This document shows positions 13,571-45,400 of a stretch of DNA of 64,000 nt, piece by piece. The DNA lies in NCBI RefSeq assembly GCF_020382885.2, contig NC_058512.1, positions 9,636,802 through 9,700,801 of the forward strand, written 5' to 3'. A program made the position numbers and the translations under genes. Source of the DNA: Scatophagus argus (taxonomy: Eukaryota > Chordata > Actinopteri > Scatophagidae). Positions within the stretch are counted from its first letter, which is position 1; the number at the start of each line of letters is the position of its first letter. The notes beneath the pieces were generated by a model. It was not told where the DNA came from. It made no database searches and worked only from the letters and a program-made list of their open reading frames with translations.

Positions 13571-14360
13571 CTATGGGAAATGTGAACTTGGAGACTGCAA
13601 GATGGAAGATTCCCCTCTGTTGTCCATCTCGTTCTGTAGCCTGGTGAGATTAGACAGCTCCTCCAGTTCCTGAAACTGTCTGTCAGTCTTGTGGCTGACC
13701 AAGGACCGATAGAAATGCACTGCAAAGACTATGAAGACTAAACCAAAGGGGACCATAATAGAGGTGGAGGTAATAGCAGCAGCCACACCAGATGAAACGG
13801 TATTATTGCTGGACTTGTTGGGCTTAACAGGCAAAAATTTGACCCAGCAAAGTAGAACCACCTCAGCCAGGAAGAGCAAAGTACCAATAACAGTAGAAAA
13901 AGCCCATGCCAGTTCAATGTGACGGTGCATTCGCTCATGTGGAGACTCCTTCACTGAGTTGAGGTTGTGGACGTTGCTGACTGCCTCTATATTGGGCAAA
14001 ATGCAGGTGCTGACCATGAGGGCAAACAGGTGAACAGCCACGAGCACTGTGGTGCAGGCACTGAAGGCAATAAGGAGAGCAGGTGGGTAAGGATAGCTGT
14101 TGTCCAGCTGCACTTCCACCATAGCCACCTAAGGAAAGCAAAGTTGGGGAAAACAGCAGAAAAACAACTTTATACACACGTCAATGCTGTCTAACATGAC
14201 TGATTAATCACAGAAGAGTAGGAAGGCCATTTGAAGTCAGTGTTACCATAGCAAACCCAGAAAGCAGGGCTGATGTCCGGCTAGAAGCCTTCAGTTTAGC
14301 TCGACTCAGGTACAGCTTTCTCCAGGACAGCGCTTGCAGCGAGTGCTCGTTCAGACTCAT
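13571..14360 (-). CDS. orai1: ORAI1, pore subunit of the CRAC calcium channel
   Basis: Two coding exons, 14247-14360 and 13571-14128, give 672 bp and 223 aa. ORAI proteins form the hexameric plasma-membrane Ca2+ channel opened by STIM1 after store depletion. Seen: the N-terminal STIM/calmodulin-contact helix [17 protein letters not shown] (residues 12-28); TM1 with the selectivity glutamate E43 (human E106) and R28 (human R91); outer acidic D47; TM2 and TM3 with E127 (human E190); an extracellular loop with an N-N-T glycosylation sequon; TM4 ([15 protein letters not shown]); and the C-terminal STIM1-binding helix [17 protein letters not shown]. The start ATG corresponds to human Met64, and an in-frame TAA lies 17 codons upstream in genomic DNA, so the protein lacks the long N-terminus of human ORAI1-alpha. 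Sequence and kdm2b synteny favour ORAI1 over ORAI2/3. Duplicate designation a or b is unknown. Confidence 0.93.
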
Positions 14361-15176
14361 GTTGCGCTGTAATGGAAGGACTGGACGAGCAGCGCTGACG
14401 TAGTTACCTTGTTACTCTTGAGGAACACGGCAGAAACAAGCCTTCAACATGCCAGCAGTGTACACTTACAAAACACTTAGCCTCGCCAGCTGACGGAACT
14501 GCGGAAGCTATTTTTTCACCACCGCTCTCCAACGTGCCGCGCTGCCTGCACCTTACATTACCCATAAGTCAGCGCGCCCTGAAGGGAACATCCGCTAACT
14601 GTCGGTTGAATTTGCTCAGCTGTGTTTACAAATCAGTAATCGACGCCGAGTTAATCCTTATGTGGGCTAACTACTGAGTTCAGTGCTTAGTAGCTGTCAA
14701 AATATGTTTTTTAGTCAACTTTAAAGGTTAGTTGCCCCATCACACCACGTGACGCACGTCACGTTCATCGTATAGACACATTATTATTACTATTAGAATG
14801 AATGAAAGTAGATTAAGAGCTTCTTTCTCGATAAGGACAAGCTACTTTGTCGCTTGCATGTTTTCCTTAAACATGGTGGACAGCATTATTCGATGATAGC
14901 GGTTTAAACGTAATGCTTTTTTATTTTTTGCTTTCGATCGCATATAACAGTGACTGATCTACTAATGTGTCCTCATTGTAAAAGCAGTTGAAAAGCAGCG
15001 AACTAACATACCGTGACGTTGTCCAACAATGTTTTGGTTCCTGGCGATGACGTAATACACAAAAACATGGTTCCCTTGTTTTGAACCTGAAAAGCGTGCT
15101 AAGTGCTTCTTAAACTTCACTACGCATGAAGATGCTTTTACGAAACTGAATGACTGGAGAACATTCATAGGAGACG
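14361..15176. promoter_or_regulatory. Divergent promoter region of orai1 and kdm2b
   Basis: Head-to-head spacer of about 0.8 kb between the orai1 ATG (14360) and the kdm2b ATG (15177). It contains the E-box CACGTG at 14746-14751 inside an inverted repeat (14747-14764), CRE/ATF-like TGACGT words near 15014 and 15048, and GC-rich sequence around 14500-14600. These sites are recognised by eye only. The transcription starts are not determined. Confidence 0.5.
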
Positions 15177-34992
<19,816 letters not shown>

Positions 34993-37110
34993 GCAGAAGA
35001 GCACAAGTGGTAAAACTACTGTCCACATGGAGGCAGCAGACGACCGAGCTCGTGGGGGACGGCGCTGTGTCTCATGAACATTTACGGACACTTGACGGGC
35101 GCGAAGACGCCGTCTGTTTCTGTAAAGCTGATGTAAAGGGAAGCTGTGCTGCTAAGCCAGAATGTAAAAATGGAAATCTTGTCCTGTGAAGGCAATACTG
35201 CAAAAATGTTTTTGTTGTTGTTTGCACCTGTTTATAAGTTATTTATTTCTTTATATTGATTGTTTATGTATTGTATCATGATTACTTTTGGTGTTTATAG
35301 ATTTTTTTTTGTTCCAATGAAAAGTTTATTGTATTATAGAGTAATATTTTTGTATAAGAAAGTGTTTCATACATTTATGTGCATTATTGATTGCACCGCT
35401 GTACGGTATCATACCATTGAAATCAATAATCAGTTGGCATTACTGTTAAGTTGTTATGTGTTGAGAGACAAAGGTCTAATAATTTGTTGCCAAACTGTAG
35501 GATGGTAGCTTGTGTTTGTATGGGTGGGTTTTTTTATGTTTTATTTTATATGTCAATGCCCTGTTTCTGATCAACGGTACATGTTGTTTTCCATTTAATG
35601 ATAACATGTCCCCTTTTGGTTGAGATGTGTAGAGGAAAAGTTTAAAAAGTTATTTGCACTGATACAGTAAATACGAATACATTTATGTATTCTTACATAC
35701 ACTATATGTACAGTGTATAAAGCATATTTTTTCAACACTAAATTGTTCTGGTAATTCTACTAACAGCTTATAGTTAAATGGGTTATATTAAGACATACAT
35801 ACCTGCCAGTGTCATCTCTCGTTAATATTGTTGGTGCTTTGTGAAAGGAAGCGTTTTAGCTCTGCATGCAGCAAAGAAATATGTTTACACTGCAGCCAAT
35901 AGATTTAGCAGCTATTAAATAATATAACCATTTGTCATTAGCTGAACTCCATATGATAAAAAGAAAAAATTTAGACTTAGTGCTAAATCATGCAAGAAAA
36001 AGAATCAACAAAACCCAGACATAGAATATTAATGTTAGCATTTGCAGAAATCTTTCACATGACAGAATTGTAACTCAGGTGTAATCAGTGAAGAGGCTGA
36101 ATGAAAAGTAAAAAAAAAAAAAAAAAAAAGAACAAAAACAAAACAAAGGACTGTTTCTTCACATACTTTCACCAGTGACCCTGTTTATACTGTTCTAAAT
36201 TCTCATGGCCTTGATAAAGTGAAGTCGGGATGCTGAAAAAAACTTATATAAAAACAGAATGCATTCACATTAACACAACGAACTGTGCTTACAAAGTGTT
36301 CCTAAACTCATATAGGAATATCCTTTGTACAGTCAGGCTTCACAAAGTGGGGATCCTCACCCCTCCATGCTTGAGATCAACAAAGTTTTTCAAGGATACC
36401 CCTTTCATACCCAATCATGACGCTATCACCTGTACCAAACTGGTGTTTTTTGAGCAGTACACAACTTCTTTTTGTCTTTTGTTGCTCCTGTCCAAATTTC
36501 TTTTAAATGTGTTGCTGGCATCACATTCAGAATAAGCATATGATTACAAAAATCAATGAAGTTGATGAGGTAAAACGTTAAATATGTTGTATTTGTACTG
36601 CATCCTGTTCAGCATAAAGGGATTAGCAAATGGACGCATTTTGTTTTGTTTTACACAGCGTCCCAACTTTTTTTGCATATTATGTACATGTCATTTAGCC
36701 TGTAACATGAGAAGAAAAAAAACTCTTGCCTGAAAGATTTCTGCAAACATAAAAATGAAAATGGATTTTGTTTGTTCTTCCTTCTTAGTCAGAGATTCTA
36801 TTGAAGCAGACATTTATTAACACTGGTTGTTGTCTTTAAAACAATTTCTTAAAAGTTTATATTTATGACTTTTGGGCTTAAGTGTCTTAAGGTAACATAC
36901 ATTGCAACCTACGGCATCAGCATTTTCATCAGTATTGTTCTTATGCATTTATTCATCATTATAATATTTAAAGTTATAAGAAAATTGCTAATTTTACTAT
37001 TGGAACTTGTCTACAAAACTTCAAACTCGACAGCTTGATGGTTTGGGTAGTTTTCCATTTTTCTTAACAACTAAACTTTTTTAGAAATAAAGTCTTTACA
37101 GGTTTTTTGT
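34993..37110 (+). other. kdm2b: kdm2b 3' UTR
   Basis: AT-rich sequence after the TAG at 34990-34992. A canonical AATAAA lies at 37086-37091 and suggests a 3' UTR of about 2.1 kb; earlier minor signals are possible. An A-run lies at about 36111-36129. No coding exon was recognised. Confidence 0.5.
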
Positions 37111-37499
37111 GTAACCTTTGAATAGCACTTGATACGGTTCAGTGGATGGGTTTACATTTACTTTTTTTTTTTTTTTTTAATGAAACAACCACGTCTCCAT
37201 CAAACATTTAGTACACCACTGTAAATGTTCAACCTGTACACAATGTATATGTAAAGCCTCAAGGAAAAGTCAACCTTTGAGATATTAAATTCATTTGAAA
37301 TACTGAGCTGTGTGTACATTTAGTCCATTGGATTTTTTTAATGCATTTTGCATAAATAAGAAACATGATTTTATGTTCATACTGGAATATTGCTGTTATT
37401 TGATTTGTATGATTATTTATGACTAAAAACTGACCATATGCAAACCACTAAGCTGGCCATAAGTGAACAAATGCGAGACTGGTTAGAAAATGAAGAGCA

Positions 37500-39455
37500 G
37501 GGTTTTACTTTCTGGTTTGTAGTACTGCATTTTATTGAATCTAATAAATCATCTTCTCTTATTTACCAAAATAAAAAGGTTCAACATTCCAAAATATCAA
37601 GATCCAGGATTATGAGGGCTCATGATAACCTCCTACTCTGATAATATTGTAGCTGCCCATGAATGACATCTTTGAGAAACAGCAGCATCAACAAACAGAC
37701 GTACAGAGTTTACAGTGTTCGTTACAGTGCATGGTGTCAGTGTCGGTTTTGGATCTGAGGCAGACGACGACTAAAAAAGCGCTAGAAAGCAAGAACGTGA
37801 CTGACACAACTTTAATGGTGAGAGAGTGACACAATCAGAAGACTGAGAAACTCGTCTGACCAAAACCAGCAGAAATACATTCTGAAAAACTGTATATTTT
37901 TATTCTTTAGCTTTCGTAATAAGTAAAATTTAAATCATGTTGTCTCCCAAGTAAATGGAAAAATATACATTTAATGAATTATCAGTAAACAACAATATAA
38001 GCTATTTATGCGATTCACTTAACAGCAATTCCGCTTTTTTTTTAAACATACCACAGGCATACATATTGTACACAGATAATTTTGTGACATCTGAGTTAAC
38101 TGGATCTAATGACAAGAAAACAGTGTTTCATTTGCATAACAGTTCAAAGTAAACCAGGCCTCGTCTCACTGCGTGGTGAATATTTGGAAGGATGCCTTAA
38201 CAACGTAAAATAAAGAAAAGGTATTTTGATGTTATGCTCAGAAAAGAGGAAGTAGCACCTGTTAACCTACCTAAGATTCCACACGTTAACGGACAACACA
38301 ATCAAAAAGAGACACTCGGTAGACTTTGGACCTAAATGGTATTGCTTGGTGGAAGTTAGTTTAAATGAAAGAGGAATGAGTCCTTAAGACATTGATAAAA
38401 ACAGTACAATAAATACCTTCACTCAAGGTCCACTTGTTAGCTTTCTCAAAATGCTACATCTTGTGGTCTTCCTCAGGTGACACAATGAGGTCATTCACAT
38501 GATTTCCCTCTTGGTCACGTGACCCTTCTCCATGACCAGGTGACAACTGAGCCAACTCCATCTGCTGATGAAACCTGTGTAATGCGGTTGAAACCCAGGA
38601 AAAATCTACCAAGTGGGCCTTGAGTTGACAAAGGTGACTGTCAGGCTCCATAAGGTGTAGCAGGAATGTAGTGCAACACGTGGTGTTTGCAGAAATCACT
38701 TACTTTAAGATGAGAAAATCACTCACTTTCCACAGTATGTGCTCTGAAACATAAAAAAAAGTTGTCTATCACACCAAGCTTGCTGGTTATGAGATGCATA
38801 TACTGTGAAATGTTAACCAAATACCAATCGAAGGCATGACGTTTGGCACCTTACACCCTCCTGTGTGTGAGACAAGATGACTTGGTGCGTGTGGTGTTTG
38901 AATTAACAAATAGCCATTTTCTAAAAAAAAGGCTCTTTTTCTTCTGATATTGCACATCCTAAAGAACACTGAGGGAGACAACACGGTGTCATGTGGCATG
39001 ACTTGTGTAAACCATATCGACTCTAACCCTGGGATCTTATATTTTTCATCCAACTGAACAATCCGATCCGCTTCAAGTATCCACGAGACCATCTCCTCTC
39101 CTCTCCTGTGAGTAAAACCTAAACAGAGAATAGAGAGTAGAAAGTGATGGCAGGGGTTTCTGTTGTGAGTTTAACAAACCAAAGAGAGGAGGACTGAGTG
39201 AGTTCCAGTGCAGCTGATGATGGTCCATCAGGGAGGAGAAGTGGGACTGGAACATGAGTTAGTAAAGGAGGAGGAGGAGGGTGGGGGGTTGGGGGGACAA
39301 ACCGTGGTAGGCAAGAAGCAACAGTCTGGTTTCAAAGACCGGGAAGTTGCTCATGCCTGCTGCAGCATTAGGCCCCGCGAGACGTCATGCACAGGAGTTC
39401 GGGGCCCGGGCCACGTGCTCGCTGAGGGGCCGCTCTGACGCCCACGCGCAGAGTT
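37500..39455 (-). other. rnf34: rnf34 3' UTR
   Basis: Minus-strand sequence downstream of the rnf34 stop codon at 39456-39458. An AATAAA on the minus strand lies at 37531-37536. If used, the rnf34 and kdm2b transcripts end within roughly 0.4 kb of each other. No coding exon was recognised. Confidence 0.45.
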
Positions 39456-42400
39456 TCAGGACTTGAAGACGTGCACGGCCCGCACTACGTACTGTCTGCA
39501 AATTGGGCACTCGCTCATTCTCTTTCCACATTTGGTGCAGGTTACCATGTGACCACATTCCAGCAGCACGCAGTCAATGATGGCATCCATGCAGATGCGA
39601 CACAAGTTTTCATCAGCCGCCAGCTGAGCTCTGACACCATCTGTGGATGGAAATATAAAGTTATTTTTCAGTTAGAGTGGTTCTCTTGCAGGCTCATTAA
39701 ACTGTATGTAGTTCTTCTATAATCCCGTGCAGGTTTTTAGCTGATATTTAATATCAATGCCTGTTAATGAAGTCCTCTCATGCAGACCTGCTACAATGAT
39801 TAAAGACATTTGTCTTCCAATGAAATTAAAAAAAACCCCAAAAAAACAAAACAACAAAAACAATTATGACTGTGGTAAATGTTACCAAATGAACCAATCA
39901 CAAAATCAAATGATTTGCGGGACACAAATGCCTGGTTGCTGATGAATGGCTCGCTCGTTTAAATTTGGCTCCTGCTGCTCACATCTTGTGCGACAGAGAA
40001 AAAGCCAATCCATCTGCAGTCTGTCTGCTGTCCCCACACGTCTGACTATTAAGTGGGCTAATATGATCCTCAAGCCCTTCATGTCAACAAGAGAACCTCT
40101 AGGAAGCTCGACAATGTAATTACACCTGATGGAGACATGCTGCCACTGAAGTAATATGACAGCTCATCAAGAGGTAAAAGCTCTTAGAGAGTACATTAAT
40201 GACATGATGAGAGGCTGTCCTTCAGAATAAAATGAGATGATGCACACTGCACAAAGAAATGGGAGTGACAGAACGCAAAGAAACTGAATTGGGCAGGAGA
40301 TAATGACCCAAGTGACCATAATTTGATAATATGCAGGGTGATATGAAGGATCGAGGGGTAAAAACGCTGCGGCATGCCTTCATTCTTTACAGCTGGCAGA
40401 TGATCAGAGTGGCGTTTGTGGAAGAGATGGAAAGGCTTTTGTGAAGTGGCTTTTTATACAGACATCTTACCTCCAACTCCACTGTTGCAGAGAGGTGGAG
40501 GATATGCAACCACTTGTATAGGTAAGAATGGGCAGTAATAAAGAAAATCTGTTAGTTTGGGAAACATTTGAATGAAGTGAATTTACCTTTTTATTGTAAT
40601 ATAATGTTTAAGCAGCAAAGTCAAACTTTTCTTCAGTATTTTAAACCACATGATGAGAGGGAGCTGAATGCATCGTAGATTTCACATATTTATATTAGCA
40701 TTCACATTAAAAGGCAATGTCATATTTTAAACCTGCAAAATATAATAATCAAACTGCAATAATTACCTGCCGTTATGCTCACGTTTTCCACTAAAAGAAA
40801 AGGAGAAAAACATTTGTTTTTTTATTAGCAGAACATCGACAATCAAAATCCAGATGCAAAAACAAACAAAAAAAGCTCAATCAAAAAGTCTTACTGGACT
40901 TCCTGTTCTGCTCATTCTCTCTGTAGAGGCGATGCACTCGCTCCAGAAGCTCCCACTTCTCGCAGCAGCCAGAGTAATTGACAAAGTTCCTGGCGAGAAT
41001 CTCTTTCAGCTGGCGGACGGACAGGTTTTCTATCGCCGCTTCATTGTCCAGATCAGACAGCGAGGCCCTGATCCTCCTCTGTGTCGCCGGACTGACCTAC
41101 AATCCACAGAGAGAGACACAGAGCTGCGGTCACCGCGTTCCCTGAAAGCCTCGTCAGTCCACAATAATCTTTGTTCTTCTTGTTGAAACACTATTCAGTA
41201 CAGTGAATGTGAATAAAAAGCTTTTGTTGTACCTCCAAGATATTTTCAGTGGGCTCCAGGTTCAAGAGGGACGCCGTTGGAGTGTCCTCATGCTCCTGTT
41301 TGAGTAGAAATCAGTGCACCAAAGTTCATCTAAATTAGTTTAAATTCTCATCACAGAATTTCACTCACTTATCAGCCTGTTAAAGCCTTTACGGTTTAAT
41401 CACCAAATATCAAATCACTCCATTTGAAGCCAAAGTCAACACCAAATCTCTTAACTGCTGATCTGAGGCAGCTAACTGTTCCATATTTGTTTGTCTCATT
41501 AACAGAGTGATCACCCCTCTCTTCAGCACGACTGACTCAGTGCTGGCTACTTCCTTTTCCTTTTGACATCTGTTCTCCCACATACCTCGACACTGTCAGG
41601 TTATAATTTATGACTTCCTCTACAGCGACGTGGCTGTCAAGGTCATGATAAAAACTGACTTCAGAGCTTTCTGTGATCTCTTCAAATTTCGAATGTTTCG
41701 ATATCTCACGAAGGACCAGAGCTGTTTAAACACTCGCTCTGCTGCTCTTAAATCAGTGTTTAATTATTCTCTTTGAAGGTGGAGGTCAGGAATTTGCCGG
41801 ATGAAAGGAGAATAAATGGAGCTAGAGAATAGTGCAGAGGCTGTTTGGCATAAGTGTGCAGCTGCATATTATCTCTGCCATTTATGTGCTTTGAAGAAAA
41901 GATTTTGTCTCTTTATTCTTAAATTTGCTTAACAAAAGAAAGCATGTGAAGGACTGATATGCTCTAACTGTGCGATATAACACCGTCTCTGATCCTGCAC
42001 TGTAAAGAGTAAAAACCTCTGTCTCTCTCCGCTCCAGCGCACTCTAGCAGACCTCCATCTTCCTCGACTTAAGCTGCGTTAATAATGAATCTGTCAGCGT
42101 CACGGTGCTCGATGCCTGCCTTCACCCACACATCAGGCTTTTGCCCGGACTGGACTCCTCGGAGACAAAAAACAGGAGCAGCAGCCCCGACACACTCAAA
42201 GTACCAAACCTCTGTGGTGCACAAAGTTTCTTTGGCTCGATGTTAGATCTCATTCAGCCATCTCAAACATGTGAAAGTACTAGAAAGCACTCAGACAGTG
42301 CATATGTCTGTGAAGGAGGCACGGGCTGCTAAATTTGTTATTTCAATAATAGATAATGTTGCATCTGCATACAAACATACATGGTGATAGACAGTCATGG

Positions 42401-45400
42401 TTACATGTGGCAGATGTCTTTCATTTCAAAGTAGTGGAAGGCAAGACAATACTGAAAATATTGAAGAAAATCTGTAATTTTATGCTCAGTGGCCAGTAAC
42501 ATGACTTTATCTCAAATATCAATGAAATCTCTTGCCACATCTTGAAAGACAAACAGGACCACGATCAGATATCTTTAGAATTCAGGACTTACATAGTGCC
42601 ATAAAATATATAAATTGCAGAATACTGACCAAAACTTAATTCAACCTGCTGAATTTTGTATTAAAATATTTCTTGTATGCCTATCATATATTCAGGATGA
42701 ATACATATCAATTTTCCATATCTAGTGGTCTTGTTAATCACATTTTAAATAAAGAGATTTAAACCTATTTCACAGTAACTAATCCAAATTCAGGTCCTAA
42801 ATGGTTATACACTTTAGTTATATAACTATTTTTCAGCTGGAGCTGACAAGAGACAAAACGGAAAGGGGACTGTGTGGTTGCCAGACTTCAAGAAATTAAA
42901 CAACACTGCATATTTTTATTAACAGTGCACTCTCTCTCTCTCTCTATGTGCATATATGGTACATATGGTATTAGAGAATGTACGGTATATATTATCTACG
43001 AGAGGAGGGATGTTCTGTCATATTTCTGTTGTTTAGTTGCCTCTGTGACGCTGTGGGGAGTTCTCAACCTGTGTACCAGTTACATAACAGACTCAGCCTA
43101 TGTAACCGACCTAAAAAAGGCAAAGGGCTTAAGCTGCGCTGCTGGCTGGTCTGAGGGCTCTGGACACACACTCACACTCACACATGTACATGGCTAACAC
43201 AGCTGTTTCCAGCTGTCACGTGCACATCCTGCTGAACACTGGACCAGTGCTGCAAATCTGATCTTTTTAAGTATCAGTGGAGGGAAAAAAAAATTGCAAA
43301 GAGATGTAGTAGATTTACAGGGGCACAAACAAAGCACTATAAGGTAAAAAAAGAAAAACAGTGGAAAAGGAAGAATAAAGCAGGAATGAAATAACATCTG
43401 ACATCTAAAGATAAGCACGAGAGAACGTGGTGTGTTTGTCAGGGAGTTGAAAGGAAGAAGTCTTCTCCTGACTTAAAACAGGCACCGTGACGCTTGTAAA
43501 TAAGCTGATCTCACCTTTGAAATTAATCATCTTGGCTAGAATGAGGACAGATGTCAAAGAGGTATGGCGTGTGTGTGTGTGTGAGTGTGTGGCAGCACAG
43601 TACACAGTGTTAGCAGTGAACATCAGCTCAGTGTTTTTCCACATGTGCACACAAACCTGGCTGGTGGTCCCTGAGCTGTCACTTGGGCTGAGCACGTCTC
43701 CCTGAGAGGCGGAGAGGACCGACTGTTCGGAGGTGGAGCGCGTGGCGGAGGGCGGGGAGGCAGCACGCGAGTGTGGGAGAGAGTGCAGGCTGTCTGTGTC
43801 ATCTCCCCCTTCATCCTGATCTCCCTCCCTCTCTTCTTCTTCTTCTTCTTCTTCTTCTTCGTCGTCTTCCTCCTCTTCGTCCTCCTCCTCCACCACTGGT
43901 CTTGGGGTTTCCCTTGTCCCCTGATGACAGAGGACCAGGTCCACCAGGTCCTCTTTCTCCCTGCATGTGTCGGTGGGGATGTTGCGCAGCAGCAGGTACT
44001 GCCGCAGGTCTTTCACTCGGAGCTGCATGAGCCGGGGCCTCTGGAAGGCTGTGCCGCGCAGCAGGTGGCAGGTCATGCAGCAGCGCAGGTCCTCCTGAAG
44101 CACCGAGCACAGGGCGCAGAAACTCTTCTTACAATCACAGCAGATGTGCTGTTGGAAGGAGACGAGATTCAGAGACAGACGTGATGTGATCAGCTATTCT
44201 TCTTCTTCTGTGTAAGGAAGCCGACAGCAGCCTTTCAGAAATTCATCACTTCTAAATAGGCCCTGAAGTGTGATTTCTGTTAAAGTATTAAAGTATTTAT
44301 CCTTCATGTCACTTTTGATGAATAAATTAACCCCCGACTGAAAGATTTGAAGTCTGAAAAAGGGGCCAAATGATGGAACTAAAGTCACCGAAGCTGCCGT
44401 TTGTACTAATGACGGTAATGTTGTTTCATTTGCTCCAGAATAATGTTTTTACTTACAGCATATTATTAAGGAGGGTGATGATTCAAAATGAAACTGGGTT
44501 AACTTTCAGTGGAATCATATTGTGATAGCATGACATTACTGTGTCATCTTCGAACAAAATGATGTTTCTCAGATTAATTATTACTCATTTTCCGTGAGTT
44601 TTGTTTAATGAATCAAGGAACAAAGCTGAAGGTTCTTATCATCAGTTGGATGTCATTTTAGAGCCTTTTTACATAAAGTGACATAAGTTAATATTAGCAC
44701 TGAAATGAATAGATGGTTAATTAATTAGCCTAGAGAGTTTGCTGCTTTTCACTGTTTCAATCACTGTAAATTTAATATTTTTTAACTGCCAGTTAAATAA
44801 ACAATGTGAAGATGCCACTTTGGGAAATCGTGACACAATTCTCATGATTTTACAAAATGCTATGAAGGTTAACCGATTAACTGAAAAAGCAACTGACAGA
44901 TTAACTGACATTGACAATAATCATTAGATACCATAACAAACAATATCAGAAAAATAATCACATTCATATTGTCTGGCAGATTTCAACCATATCCCAAACA
45001 GCCATGTTGTTAATCATGTTTGTTCTGGAGTCAGCTGTAGTTGAGTGCATCCCCATGAAACCTTATAAACAAAGTTCTACCCGAAACAGTCGCTTTGGAG
45101 TCACTTTCTGAGAAAGAGTAAAGGAAAAAGAAATAAACTATGTGTAGCTCCTGGCTGTGTTTGACATTTTATTGGCTGAAAACTGTTTCCTGACACGGCA
45201 GCTGAGTAGACTTCAAATGGGCAGGAAAACAGGTCGTCCACGGCTCTGACCATCGTCTTATCACTTGTGCCCAAATGTGCTGTGGTCCACCAGAAGCGCA
45301 TTTCCACCGCAACAGATACTCTTCTTCACTCATTTGTTGTTAATCCTCTTTTTTCATACTATGAAAATATCACGCTGACACACAAATGCGTGTCCAGGGA

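Noticed and set aside
40471-40481. An 11-bp version of the rnf34 cassette exon using an internal CAG acceptor
   Set aside because: 11 bp is not a multiple of three and would break the frame into the RING exon; the 42-bp version keeps it.
43771-44184. Plus-strand reading frames with Phe, Leu or Arg runs over rnf34 exon 3
   Set aside because: Antisense or out-of-frame translations of the CTT repeat and the FYVE/SAP exon. The minus-strand frame has the zinc-finger and SAP matches.
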